From Bog-756 sp963769905 (GTDB lineage: Bacteria > Actinomycetota > Acidimicrobiia > Acidimicrobiales > RAAP-2), in assembly GCA_963769905.1 (NCBI GenBank), contig CAVYNG010000002.1, forward strand, positions 372,001 through 436,000: a DNA stretch of 64,000 nt, in the 5' to 3' direction. A program made the position numbers and the translations under genes. Positions within the stretch are counted from its first letter, which is position 1. Every line of letters starts with the position of its first letter. The notes beneath the pieces were generated by a model. The model had not been told where the DNA came from and searched no databases. It worked only from the letters and a program-made list of their open reading frames with translations. Shown piece by piece: positions 24,362 through 32,934 of this stretch.

Positions 24362-25762
24362 ATGGCCACCACTGACCTCGACCTCGGCAAGTACAAGCTC
24401 GGCTGGTCCGACGAGGAGGACTACGTCTTCAAGCCCAAGAAGGGCCTCGACGAGTCCATCGTCCGCGAGATGTCGGCCATGAAGAAGGAACCCGAGTGGA
24501 TGCGGGACTTCCGGCTGCGCTCCCTCACACGGTTCGAGCGCAAGCCGATGGCCGAATGGTTCGCGGTCAACATGCCCGACCTCGATTTCGACGACATCTA
24601 CTACTACATCAAGCCCACGTCCGAGCAGGTCGGCGACTGGGACGAGCTCCCCGACGCGATCAAGCGGACCTACGAGAAGCTCGGCATTCCCGAGGCGGAG
24701 CGCAAGTACCTGGCCGGGGTCACCGCGCAGTACGAGTCGGAGGTGGTGTTCCACCGCAACCGCGAGGATCTCGAGGCGATGGGCGTCCTGTTCTGTGACA
24801 TGGACACCGCGGTGCGCGAGTACCCCGACATCGTGCGCAAGTACTTCGGTACGGTCATCCCGCCGGCGGACAACAAGTTCGCCGCGCTCAACTCGGCGGT
24901 CTGGTCGGGTGGCTCTTTCATCTACGTGCCGCCAGGAGTGAACGTCGACCAGCCGCTGCAGGCCTACTTCCGGATCAACGCCGAGAACATGGGCCAGTTC
25001 GAGCGCACGTTGATCATCGCAGACGAGGGATCGCAGGTGCACTACATCGAGGGGTGCTCGGCACCCGTCTACACGTCGGACTCGCTCCACTCGGCCGTCG
25101 TCGAGCTGATCGCGCTCCCCGGCTCGCGCATCACCTATACGACCATCCAGAACTGGTCGAACAACGTGTACAACCTGGTGACCAAGAGGGCCCGGGCCGA
25201 GGCCGAGGCGCACGTCGAGTGGATCGACGGCAACATCGGCTCGCGGCTCACCATGAAGTACCCCTCGGTCTACCTGATGGGTCCGAAGGCCTCCGGCGAG
25301 GTGCTGTCGGTCGCCTACGCGGGCGCCGGCCAGCACCAGGACGCCGGCGCCAAGATGTTCCACGTCGCTCCCGAGACGACATCGACGATCGTGTCGAAGT
25401 CCATCTCGAAGGACGGTGGCATCACCACCTACCGCGGCAAGGTCCACGTCGACGAGGGCGCGACGAAGGCGAAGAGCTTCGTGCGCTGCGACGCGCTCTT
25501 GCTCGACGAGACGGCGATCTCCGAGACGAAGCCCTACATGGAGGTCGGGGAGCGGGACGCCCGGATCGGTCACGAGGCGACCGTGTCGAAGGTCGGGGAC
25601 GATCAGCTCTTCTACCTGATGAGCCGCGGGCTCTCGGAGACCCAGGCGATGGGGATGATCGTGAACGGGTTCATCGAGCCGATCACCCGGACGCTGCCGA
25701 TGGAGTACGCCGTCGAGTGGAGCAGGTTGATCGAGCTCCAGATGGAGGGCGCGGTCGGCTGA
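24362..25762 (+). CDS. sufB: Fe-S cluster assembly scaffold SufB
   Basis: 466 residues. SufB forms the SufBC2D scaffold that builds Fe-S clusters. Recognisable segments: KKGLDESIVREMSAMKKEP, AALNSAVWSGGSFIYVPPGV, YIEGCSAPVYTSDSLHSAVVE (with the conserved Cys), the beta-helix middle, VRCDALLLDE (Cys) and ATVSKVGDDQLFYLMSRGL. ATG 24362 has GGGAG 5 nt before it, with a leader of about 55 nt if the promoter is at the operator. sufD, the Rieske gene and sufC1 lie further on, interrupted by a crotonase gene on the other strand. Confidence 0.95.
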   Translation: MATTDLDLGKYKLGWSDEEDYVFKPKKGLDESIVREMSAMKKEPEWMRDFRLRSLTRFERKPMAEWFAVNMPDLDFDDIYYYIKPTSEQVGDWDELPDAIKRTYEKLGIPEAERKYLAGVTAQYESEVVFHRNREDLEAMGVLFCDMDTAVREYPDIVRKYFGTVIPPADNKFAALNSAVWSGGSFIYVPPGVNVDQPLQAYFRINAENMGQFERTLIIADEGSQVHYIEGCSAPVYTSDSLHSAVVELIALPGSRITYTTIQNWSNNVYNLVTKRARAEAEAHVEWIDGNIGSRLTMKYPSVYLMGPKASGEVLSVAYAGAGQHQDAGAKMFHVAPETTSTIVSKSISKDGGITTYRGKVHVDEGATKAKSFVRCDALLLDETAISETKPYMEVGERDARIGHEATVSKVGDDQLFYLMSRGLSETQAMGMIVNGFIEPITRTLPMEYAVEWSRLIELQMEGAVG

Positions 25763-25770
25763 GGCCCGGT

Positions 25771-25834
25771 CCGGTCCGCCTCCGTGGACCGGCGCCGCCT
25801 TCGGCGCTCCGGCCGAGCGGGCGATCGGCCGGAG
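25771..25834 (+). other. three adjacent perfect stem-loops after sufB
   Basis: Stem 1: 25771-25777 with 25786-25792 (7 bp, 8-nt loop). Stem 2: 25792-25797 with 25802-25807 (6 bp, loop CCTT). Stem 3: 25807-25816 with 25825-25834 (10 bp, 8-nt loop). They fill most of the 98-nt gap between sufB and the Cys-rich ORF. There is no T-run, so an intrinsic terminator of the usual kind is not clear; mRNA stabilisation or partial termination are alternatives. Confidence 0.6.
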
Positions 25835-25860
25835 GGTGAGGAGGGAGGCAGAATGGGCCC

Positions 25861-26214
25861 ATGCCGATGAGGGAAGAGTGCAAGCACTTTCAGTCCAGGA
25901 CCTACGACTCCGGTGAGGTGGCCCGGTTCTGTGTCCTCGACCTCGCTCCCGACGCGCCCTGGAAGTGTCCCGACGACTGCCCCTCGTACGCGCCCCGGCT
26001 TGCCGACGTCGGCTGGACCCATGGCTCGCTCGTCGAGCCGGCGATCGAGGACATGCCCGACGTCCCCGACCGCGAGGCGGCCCACGTGCTGGACCAGGCG
26101 GAGGACATCGTGAACGCCATCGCGCCGGAAGCACTCGCCGAGGCGCGCAAAGAGGACGAGCGGGAGGCGCGCCGCGAGGGCAAGCCTCGCCGTTGGTGGC
26201 GGCGCCGGCGCTGA
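25861..26214 (+). CDS. small Cys-rich protein next to sufB
   Basis: 117 residues, not recognised. Four cysteines and one histidine are grouped in the first 40 residues (C7-x-H9, C24, C36-P-D-D-C40), which could bind zinc or an Fe-S cluster. The rest is acidic helix and a strongly basic tail (RRWWRRRR). It follows sufB after the triple hairpin and so may share its transcript; a CAGAAT hexamer 6 nt before ATG 25861 would also allow its own leaderless message. A link to Fe-S metabolism is only by position. Confidence 0.7.
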   Translation: MPMREECKHFQSRTYDSGEVARFCVLDLAPDAPWKCPDDCPSYAPRLADVGWTHGSLVEPAIEDMPDVPDREAAHVLDQAEDIVNAIAPEALAEARKEDEREARREGKPRRWWRRRR

Positions 26215-26240
26215 GTCCCTGAGCCGGCGGGAGCTTCCTC

Positions 26241-27104
26241 CTAGCGGCCGGTGAAGACCGGAGACCGCTTGTCCACGAAGGCGGCCATGGCCTCGGCGAG
26301 GTCCTCCGACGCGAGAGCCCCGGCGTTCCACGCCGCGACGAAGGAGAGCCCGTCCGCGACCGGTCGGCCCTCGCTCGCCGCGAGCACCGCCTTCGTCCCC
26401 CGCACCGCGAGCGGCGAGTTCGAGGCGATCTCTGCCGCGAGAGCACGAGCGTCCGCGACCACCGCCTCGGAGTCGGGGCTCAACCGGTTGACGAGGCCGA
26501 TCTCCGCGGCGCGCGCCGCGGTGATGTCCTTCCCCGTATAGGCGAGCTCGGCGACGTGGCCCTTCCCGATGATGTGGGGGAGGCGCTGCAGGCTGCCGAG
26601 GTCGGCGACGATGGCGACCTTCGTCTCCCGAACCGAGAAGACCGCGTCGGCGCTGGCGAGGCGGATATCGCAGGCCGCGGCGAGGTCGACCCCGCCGCCG
26701 AGGCAGTAGCCCTGTATGGCCGCGATGACCGGGACGGGGCAATCGGCGACCGAGGTGATCGAAGCCTGCATGCGGACGACCTCGGCGCGAACCGAGGCGG
26801 CACGGACCGCTGCCGAGGGACGCCGCGTGGCACCGTCCGCGTCGGGAGGGGCACCGCCGGCCAGACCCGACATCGCGACGAGGTCGAGCCCGACGCTGAA
26901 GTGCGGACCACGCGCCGCGATCACGAGCGCCCTCACCTCGGGGTCGGATGCGACTGCCGCCATCGCGACCGGCAGGTCCGTCCAGAACGCAGGCCCGAGC
27001 GCGTTCCGCTTCTCCGCTCGGTCGAGCCAGACAGTCGCCACGTGGCCGTCGAGGTCGATCGAGAGGACCTCGGAACCGAACGAATCGATGGTCGCGGTGC
27101 TCAT
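26241..27104 (-). CDS. enoyl-CoA hydratase/isomerase (crotonase family)
   Basis: 287 residues. Crotonase fold: LDRAEKRNALG, AARGPHFSVGLDL (oxyanion loop), the AIQGYCLGGGVDLAAACDIRLA helix with the second oxyanion NH, and SVRETKVAIVADLGSL, whose E and D match the dienoyl-CoA isomerase pattern. It likely hydrates or isomerises unsaturated acyl-CoA in beta-oxidation. It lies against the suf reading direction between sufB and sufD, with TACGCT 7 nt before ATG 27104. Confidence 0.85.
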   Translation of the reverse strand: MSTATIDSFGSEVLSIDLDGHVATVWLDRAEKRNALGPAFWTDLPVAMAAVASDPEVRALVIAARGPHFSVGLDLVAMSGLAGGAPPDADGATRRPSAAVRAASVRAEVVRMQASITSVADCPVPVIAAIQGYCLGGGVDLAAACDIRLASADAVFSVRETKVAIVADLGSLQRLPHIIGKGHVAELAYTGKDITAARAAEIGLVNRLSPDSEAVVADARALAAEIASNSPLAVRGTKAVLAASEGRPVADGLSFVAAWNAGALASEDLAEAMAAFVDKRSPVFTGR

Positions 27105-27111
27105 GGAGTGC

Positions 27112-27117
27112 AGCGTA
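27112..27117 (-). promoter_or_regulatory. -10 element of the crotonase gene
   Basis: TACGCT on the minus strand, 7 nt before ATG 27104; leaderless layout. Confidence 0.5.
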
Positions 27118-27245
27118 GGCCGCGCCCGCGGGCGCTCGACCGAGTCCCGCCCGACCCGGAACCGCCGGCCGGCTGGACGGAGGGCCCAGGTAGCATGGTG
27201 TGCAGAGGCTCGGAATCGGGCCTCTGTCCGCGAGAGGATCGGGTC

Positions 27246-28583
27246 CTGTCCACCTTCACTGCCGAGTCTGCGTCACGCCTGCCCGGTCCCGACTGGCTTC
27301 GGGCCCGGCGAGAGGCGGCGGCCGACCGGTTCTCCTCGTCGCCCCTGCCGACCGAGAAGGACGAGGTGTGGAGGTACAGCCGGATCGATGCCCTCGACCT
27401 CGACCGGTTCGAACCGGCCGGCTCGGGTGGCGCGGCCGCGCAGGGCGCCGGTCCCTCACCGTCGGAGCGGGTCCATGCGCTGGTGAGCCGCCTCGGTCCC
27501 CGCTCGGGCCTCGTCGTGACCATCGACGGCGTCCTCGCCACGGTCAACGCGTCGCAGGCCGAGGGGGTGCTCTCGCTCGGGAGGCTCACCGAGCAGGCCG
27601 ACACTGCCGCGCTGCTCGGGCACACCGCCACCGACCCCACGGACTTCCCGCTGCTCAACGACGCGTTCCTCCTCGACCCGATCGTCGTCGACGTGGCGGA
27701 CGGCTCCGATCTCGCCGATCCGATCGTCGTCGTGCACGTGGCGACCGGCCACGCAGGCCTCGCGGTCTTCCCGCGCACGGTCGTGCGAGTGGGGTGCGGG
27801 TCGAGTGCGGCGGTGGTCGAGCTCTTCGTCGAGCCGGGCGGGAGCCTGCTCGCCGACAGCCGGCCGACGCTCGTGCCCGGCACCGCCACCGCACCCGAGC
27901 ACCTGGTGGTCCCGGTCACCGAGCTCGAGGTCGCCGAGAGAGCCCGACTCGCCTATGTCAGCCTGCAGTCCCTCGGCGAGGGTGCATGGCAGCTCGCGCA
28001 CCAGGCGAGCACCATCGGCGCGGACGGGAGGCTCACCAGCTTCGCCGTCGCGCTCGGTGGAAGCTACGCGCGGCTCCGCACCGACTCGGCGCTCACCGGC
28101 GCGGGAGGGAGCAGCCGCCTCCGCGCCGCGTACGTCGGCCGCGGCGACCAGATGCTCGACTTCCGCACCCTGCAGGACCACCTGGCACCACGGACGACGA
28201 GCGACCTGCTCTTCACCGGGGCCGTGGCCGAGCGCGCGCACTCGGTCTACAGCGGGATGATCCGGGTCCGTCGAGGCGCGGTCAAATCCGACGCGATGCA
28301 GACCAACCACAATCTGGTGCTCGACGAGGGCGCGCACGCCGACTCCGTCCCCAACCTCGACATCGAGGAGAACGACGTGAGGTGCAGTCACGGGTCGACA
28401 GTGGGTCCGGTCGACGAGGACCAGCGCTACTACCTCGAGTCCCGCGGCGTGGAACCCGAACGAGCCGAGCAGCTGATCGTCGCCGGCTTCTTCCGGTCCA
28501 TCGCGGAGCAGGTCCCGATCGACTCGATGCGGCCGCTCGTCAGTGAGCAGCTTGCCGGCAGCGCGGGAGTCGGAGATGAGTGA
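27246..28583 (+). CDS. sufD: Fe-S cluster assembly protein SufD
   Basis: About 445 residues. Landmarks: PLPTEKDEVWRYS near the N-terminus (the E-WRYT-like SufD signature), a central beta-helix, and the C-terminal NHNLVLDEGAHADSVPNLDIEENDVRCSHGSTVGPVDEDQ block, seen here in short pieces, with the His/Glu/Cys used in scaffold function. SufD pairs with SufB and SufC. The start is odd: only ATG 27195, GTG 27198 and CTG 27246 are in frame. TAGCAT (27191-27196) looks like a -10 that overlaps the ATG, and GAGAGGA lies 7 nt before CTG, so CTG is preferred. The stop overlaps the Rieske start by 8 nt. Confidence 0.9.
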   Translation: MSTFTAESASRLPGPDWLRARREAAADRFSSSPLPTEKDEVWRYSRIDALDLDRFEPAGSGGAAAQGAGPSPSERVHALVSRLGPRSGLVVTIDGVLATVNASQAEGVLSLGRLTEQADTAALLGHTATDPTDFPLLNDAFLLDPIVVDVADGSDLADPIVVVHVATGHAGLAVFPRTVVRVGCGSSAAVVELFVEPGGSLLADSRPTLVPGTATAPEHLVVPVTELEVAERARLAYVSLQSLGEGAWQLAHQASTIGADGRLTSFAVALGGSYARLRTDSALTGAGGSSRLRAAYVGRGDQMLDFRTLQDHLAPRTTSDLLFTGAVAERAHSVYSGMIRVRRGAVKSDAMQTNHNLVLDEGAHADSVPNLDIEENDVRCSHGSTVGPVDEDQRYYLESRGVEPERAEQLIVAGFFRSIAEQVPIDSMRPLVSEQLAGSAGVGDE

Positions 28584-28914
28584 GCCGGTGACGAGCGAGC
28601 CGCTGACCGTCCGGCTGTGTGGCCGCGACGACCTCGCACCGGGCGAGGCGAGGCGGTTCGACGTCGCCGGACTGCGCGTCGCACTGGTCCGCATCGGCGA
28701 CGACTTCTACGCGATCGGCGACCGGTGCAGCCACGAGGACTACTCGCTCGCCGAGGGCGAGGTCTGGCCGGAGGAGTGCGAGATCGAGTGCGCGAAGCAC
28801 GGCTCGACGTTCGACCTTCGAAGCGGTGCGCCCTGCTCGCTTCCCGCGACCCGACCGGTGCCGGTCTACGAACTCTTCGTCGACGACGAGGGTGTCTCGG
28901 TGGTGGTCCCGTGA
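28576..28914 (+). CDS. Rieske-type [2Fe-2S] ferredoxin
   Basis: 112 residues, one Rieske domain. C51-S-H53 and C72-A-K-H75 form the 2Cys/2His cluster site, in the small non-haem-dioxygenase ferredoxin style. Embedded between sufD and sufC1 with overlaps on both sides (8 and 4 nt), as is common in actinobacterial suf operons. It may supply electrons during cluster assembly or be a first client. Confidence 0.92.
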   Translation: MSEPVTSEPLTVRLCGRDDLAPGEARRFDVAGLRVALVRIGDDFYAIGDRCSHEDYSLAEGEVWPEECEIECAKHGSTFDLRSGAPCSLPATRPVPVYELFVDDEGVSVVVP

Positions 28915-29666
28915 GCACCGGCGAGCTCCGCATCGAGGATCTGCGCGCGGGGGTCCCCGGCCGCGAGATCCTGCGGGGGGTCTCGTTGACGGTGCGCACC
29001 GGAGAGGTCCACGCGGTCATGGGACCGAACGGGTCGGGCAAGTCGACCCTCGCCCACGTGCTGATGGGGAGACCCGGCTACGAGGTCCTCGGCGGGTCGG
29101 TGACGCTCGACGGGATCGAGCTGCTCTCGTTGCCCACGTGGCAGCGGGCGCGCGCGGGACTCTTCCTCGGCATGCAGCAGCCCATCGAGGTGCCGGGCGT
29201 CTCGCTCGTCGACTCACTCACCGCGGCGAGGCCGACGATCCCTCACGGCGAGGTCGGGGCACCGGTCGATCCTCGCGGGGAGGTCGACGCACAGCTACGC
29301 GTCGAGGCAGGACGGGTGGGCCTCGACGAGCGGTTCCTCGAACGCCCTCTCAACGTCGACCTCTCCGGTGGTGAGCGGAAGCGGAACGAGGTGATCCAGC
29401 TCGGTGTGGTGCGGCCCCGCTTCGCGGTGCTCGACGAGATCGACTCCGGGCTCGACGTCGACGCGCTCGGGGCGGTCGGCAGACGCATCGAGGCCGCCAC
29501 CTCCGAGTGGGAGCTCGGCGTCCTGGCGATCACCCATTTCAGGCGGTTGCTCGACGTCTTGCGTCCCGACGTCGTCCACGTCCTCTCCGACGGGCGCATC
29601 GTCGCCTCCGGCGGCAGCGAGCTCGCGGGGATCGTCGACCGGACCGGTTACGCGGCCTACACGTGA
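28911..29666 (+). CDS. sufC: SufC-type ATPase, copy 1
   Basis: 251 residues. Walker A GPNGSGKST (about 43-51), signature LSGGERKRNE and Walker B VLDEIDSGLD mark the ABC-type ATPase SufC, which drives SufBCD. GTG 28911 overlaps the Rieske stop (GTGA). This copy belongs to the sufD side. It differs from the second copy (32922-33671) in many positions, for instance EIDSGLD versus ETDSGLD and the Q-loop sequence MQQPIEVPG versus FQNPESIGG, so they are old paralogues, not a recent duplication. Confidence 0.9.
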   Translation: MSTGELRIEDLRAGVPGREILRGVSLTVRTGEVHAVMGPNGSGKSTLAHVLMGRPGYEVLGGSVTLDGIELLSLPTWQRARAGLFLGMQQPIEVPGVSLVDSLTAARPTIPHGEVGAPVDPRGEVDAQLRVEAGRVGLDERFLERPLNVDLSGGERKRNEVIQLGVVRPRFAVLDEIDSGLDVDALGAVGRRIEAATSEWELGVLAITHFRRLLDVLRPDVVHVLSDGRIVASGGSELAGIVDRTGYAAYT

Positions 29667-29734
29667 CCTCGTTCGCAGCGGCGCGCCCGATCTGGTCCGC
29701 GCCGGGTGGACCCCTCTGAGCCAGACCCGGTTGG

Positions 29735-29740
29735 TAGCGT
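29735..29740 (+). promoter_or_regulatory. -10 element of the LCP gene
   Basis: TAGCGT, 6 nt before ATG 29747; no Shine-Dalgarno. Confidence 0.55.
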
Positions 29741-29746
29741 GGCGCC

Positions 29747-31120
29747 ATGCCTCGCGGAGGTCGCCGGCGCGGCGGCGCGCACAGCGCGCCTCGGAGGGGC
29801 GTCCCGAAAGCTCCCGCCACTGACGCCGAGCCGATCGGTGGAGAGACGGTCGGGGCAGAGGCGGTTTCGACGGGGGCCACCGGATCGGTCCCGGGGGACG
29901 CACCACCCGGCGCACCGGGCACGAGCCGTACCACACGGCGACAGAAGAGAAGACAGGACAAGAGGGGGAGGAAGAAGGCCAAGCGGAGCTGGATCGACCG
30001 CGTCCTCCTCGCCGGGGTGATCGTGGTCGCACTTGCGCTCGTCGCCGTCGGCTCCGGGTACGCATACCTGCAGTACCGCTTCAATCAGGTGGCCAAGGTC
30101 ACCGTGAAGCACCTGAAGGTCGCACCACCAGGGCAGCCGTTCAACGTCCTCCTGATCGGCTCGGATTCACGGGCGCAGGAGAGCACGTCGGACGTCTCCC
30201 ATTTCGGCACACAATCCGAGACCGCCGGTCAGCGGAGCGACGTGGTCAAGATCGTCCACGTCGTGCCCGCGACCGGCCAGGCGAGCGTGCTCTCGATCCC
30301 GCGCGACACCATGGTGACCGTGGCCGGTGACACCGCACAGACCGGCACGTACGACCGGATCAACTCGACCTACGGCTCCGGCCCCGACCAGTTGGTTCAG
30401 ACCATCCAGGCCAACTTCGGCATCCCGATCGAACACGTCGTCCAAATCGACTTCGAGGGCTTCCGCGGCGCGGTGGATGCGATCGGGGGCATCAACCTCA
30501 ACTTCCCGTACCCTGCGAAGGACACCTACACCGGGCTCGACGTACCGGCAGGCTGCCAGCATGTGAACGGTGGCTACTCGCTCGCCGTGGCCCGCAGCCG
30601 CCACTACGAGTACCTGAAGGACGGGTACTGGCACGAGGACCCGACGAGCGACTACGGGCGCATCCAGCGCCAGAACGCCTTCTTGAAGGCACTCATCAAC
30701 CAGGCCGAGAGCGACTACAACCCACTCACCCTCAATGCCTTCGTCGGGTCGGTGGTCCAGGGCATCACGGTCGACTCGACCTTCACCGTCGCCGACCTCG
30801 TCTCCCTCGCCCGCGAGTTCCACGCGTTCGAATCCTCGTCCCTCGGGACCGCGACGCTGCCCACCTACACCGCCTACTCCTCGGAGTTCGCCTCCTTCGG
30901 CGCGGTGCTCTACGTCGACCAGAGCGCGGCACAGCCGACGATCGACCAGTTCCTCGGCGGGCCGCCCGAGTCCGCACTCACCCCTCCACCCGGACCCTAC
31001 GGTCCGGTGCCGACGACCACCACCACCTCGCCCCCGGCCTTCGGCGGGTCCGCGACATCGACGTCGACCAGCACCACGACCACCACCATCGAGACCGACT
31101 TCGACCCGACGCCTTGCTGA
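29747..31120 (+). CDS. LytR-CpsA-Psr family cell wall glycopolymer ligase
   Basis: 457 residues. A basic cytoplasmic N-terminus, one membrane segment (about 86-106), then the extracellular LCP domain with FNVLLIGSDSR, the RSDVVKIVHV Asp, LSIPRDTMV (Arg), YDRINSTY and a later RSRHY-type Arg, which bind the pyrophosphate lipid. Such enzymes attach polymers such as arabinogalactan or teichoic acid to peptidoglycan. A Thr/Pro-rich C-terminal tail follows. ATG 29747 is leaderless by the TAGCGT spacing. Convergent with sufU at an 7-nt gap. Confidence 0.9.
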   Translation: MPRGGRRRGGAHSAPRRGVPKAPATDAEPIGGETVGAEAVSTGATGSVPGDAPPGAPGTSRTTRRQKRRQDKRGRKKAKRSWIDRVLLAGVIVVALALVAVGSGYAYLQYRFNQVAKVTVKHLKVAPPGQPFNVLLIGSDSRAQESTSDVSHFGTQSETAGQRSDVVKIVHVVPATGQASVLSIPRDTMVTVAGDTAQTGTYDRINSTYGSGPDQLVQTIQANFGIPIEHVVQIDFEGFRGAVDAIGGINLNFPYPAKDTYTGLDVPAGCQHVNGGYSLAVARSRHYEYLKDGYWHEDPTSDYGRIQRQNAFLKALINQAESDYNPLTLNAFVGSVVQGITVDSTFTVADLVSLAREFHAFESSSLGTATLPTYTAYSSEFASFGAVLYVDQSAAQPTIDQFLGGPPESALTPPPGPYGPVPTTTTTSPPAFGGSATSTSTSTTTTTIETDFDPTPC

Positions 31121-31127
31121 GGTTGGA

Positions 31128-31640
31128 TCAGGCGGTCGGTTCGGGGGCGTCCAGTCCCTGGGCCAGGGTGTTCCAGCTCAGGGTCGCGCACTTGATGCGC
31201 ACCGGGAACTTGACGACCCCCTGAAGCGCGGCGAGCTCGCCCAGCGAGTCGACGTCGACCACCTCGGGCTCGGGGAGCTCTTCGTCGGTGGTCCCGTCGG
31301 ACGCCGGGCCGCCGTTGGCCGACGGGAGCGTCGATTCGTGGATCGACATCATCCCCTTGAAGGTCCGGATCAGGTCGCGGACCTCGTCCACCTGCTTGCC
31401 TTTGACGGCCGCGGACATCAGCGAGGCGGATGACTGGCTGATCGAACAGCCGGTCCCTGCGATCTTGATGTCGGAGACGATGTCGTCGTCGACCTGCACT
31501 GTCACGACGACCTCGTCACCGCAGAGCGGATTGAAACCCTCTGCACGACGGGCAGGTGGCGAGGTCAGCTCTCCACGGTTTCGAGGCGAGCGGTAGTGGT
31601 CGAGGATGATCTCGCGGTAGAGGTCTTCGAGCCCGGTCAT
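31128..31640 (-). CDS. sufU: SufU-type Fe-S scaffold / sulfur acceptor
   Basis: 170 residues. LYREIILDHYRSPRNRG opening, then Cys40 (PLCGD, with Asp42), Cys65 (GTGCSISQSS) and Cys151 (RIKCATLSW), the zinc/sulfur-acceptor residues of SufU. It takes sulfur from SufS. The region between residues 103 and 130 is an acidic insertion. Last gene of the sufC2-sufS-sufU unit, 43 nt after sufS. Confidence 0.92.
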   Translation of the reverse strand: MTGLEDLYREIILDHYRSPRNRGELTSPPARRAEGFNPLCGDEVVVTVQVDDDIVSDIKIAGTGCSISQSSASLMSAAVKGKQVDEVRDLIRTFKGMMSIHESTLPSANGGPASDGTTDEELPEPEVVDVDSLGELAALQGVVKFPVRIKCATLSWNTLAQGLDAPEPTA

Positions 31641-31683
31641 CGGAACACTCGCGGCCGCATCACGCCAGCGTACCGGGTCGCGC

Positions 31684-32934
31684 TCATCCGAAGAACGCAC
31701 CGGCCGCCGCGAGCGCCTCGACGAGGGCGTCGACGTCGGACTCGTCGTTGTAGAGCGCGAAGGACGCTCTCGCGGTCGCGTTGACACCGAGGCGCCGCAT
31801 GAGGGGCTTCGCGCAGTGGTGACCCGCCCGGACGCACACCCCGTACTGGTCGAGGATCTGCGAGATGTCGTGTGGATGCAGGTCGTGGTAGGCGAACGAG
31901 AGGACCCCGCCCCGCGAGCACGCGTCCGGCGGCCCGAAGAGCCGGATGTCGTCGCCGAACCGGTCGTTGAGCGCCGCCATCGCGTACGAAGTCAGCGCCA
32001 CGTCGTGCGCTCGGACCCGCTCCATCCCGACGGCCTCGAGGTAGGCGACCGCGGCGCCCAGCCCGATGGATTCGGTGATCGGTGGTGTGCCCGCCTCGAA
32101 CCGCCAGGGGATGTCGTTCGGGACGAACCCCTCTTTGCGGACGTCGAGGATCATCTCTCCGCCACCGAGGAAGGGTGGCAGTTCGGAGAGCAGCTCCTCA
32201 CGTCCCCACAGGACGCCGATGCCGGTCGGGCCGAGCATCTTGTGCGCGCTGAACGCGAGGAAGTCGACGCCGAGGGCCGTGACGTCGGTCGGGAGGTGGG
32301 GGACCGACTGGGCGCCGTCGGCCACCACGATCGCACCAGCGGCGTGGGCCGCGTCCGCGATGTCCCGAACCGGGTTCAAGGTCCCGAGCACGTTCGACAT
32401 GCAGGTGACGCCGACCAGACCCGCTCCGTCGAGCAGCCGGTCGAGATCGTCGAGCACCAAGAAACCGTCGTCGTCGACGGGGATCCAGCGGATCTCGACG
32501 CCACGCTCTTCGGCGAGCATCTGCCAGGGCACGATGTTTGCGTGGTGCTCCATCTCGGTGAGGAGGATCGCGTCGCCCACGCGGAGACGGGTGCGACCCC
32601 ATGTCCGGGCCACCAGGTTGAGGCCCTCGGTCGCGTTCTTGGCGAAGACGATCTCCCGCGACGGAGCCGGGGCGCCGATGAAGCGGCCGGCAGCGACGCG
32701 AGCCGCCTCGAAGCGGCGGGTGGCCTCCTCGGCGATGCCGTAGACGCCGCGATGGACGTTCGCGTGGGTTGTCTCGTCGTACTCGCGCATCGCGTCGAGC
32801 ACCTGGTTCGGCCGTTGGGAGGAGGCGGCGGAATCGAGGTAGATGATCGGATGCCCGTTGACCTCGCGTGCGAGCAACGGGAAGTCCTTGCGGATCGTCG
32901 CGACGTCGAGGCCACCCGCGGTCACGTGCGCCAT
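31684..32934 (-). CDS. sufS: cysteine desulfurase SufS
   Basis: 416 residues. PLP enzyme that releases sulfur from cysteine. Lys232 in FSAHKMLGPTG binds PLP; Cys374 in VRAGHHCAKPLM is the persulfide cysteine; TEMEHHANIVPWQ and DGAQSVPH are conserved contacts. ATG 32934 overlaps the end of sufC2 by 13 nt, so the start is fixed by context and by the typical DIRKDFP-like opening (ATIRKDFPLL). Confidence 0.95.
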   Translation of the reverse strand: MAHVTAGGLDVATIRKDFPLLAREVNGHPIIYLDSAASSQRPNQVLDAMREYDETTHANVHRGVYGIAEEATRRFEAARVAAGRFIGAPAPSREIVFAKNATEGLNLVARTWGRTRLRVGDAILLTEMEHHANIVPWQMLAEERGVEIRWIPVDDDGFLVLDDLDRLLDGAGLVGVTCMSNVLGTLNPVRDIADAAHAAGAIVVADGAQSVPHLPTDVTALGVDFLAFSAHKMLGPTGIGVLWGREELLSELPPFLGGGEMILDVRKEGFVPNDIPWRFEAGTPPITESIGLGAAVAYLEAVGMERVRAHDVALTSYAMAALNDRFGDDIRLFGPPDACSRGGVLSFAYHDLHPHDISQILDQYGVCVRAGHHCAKPLMRRLGVNATARASFALYNDESDVDALVEALAAAGAFFG

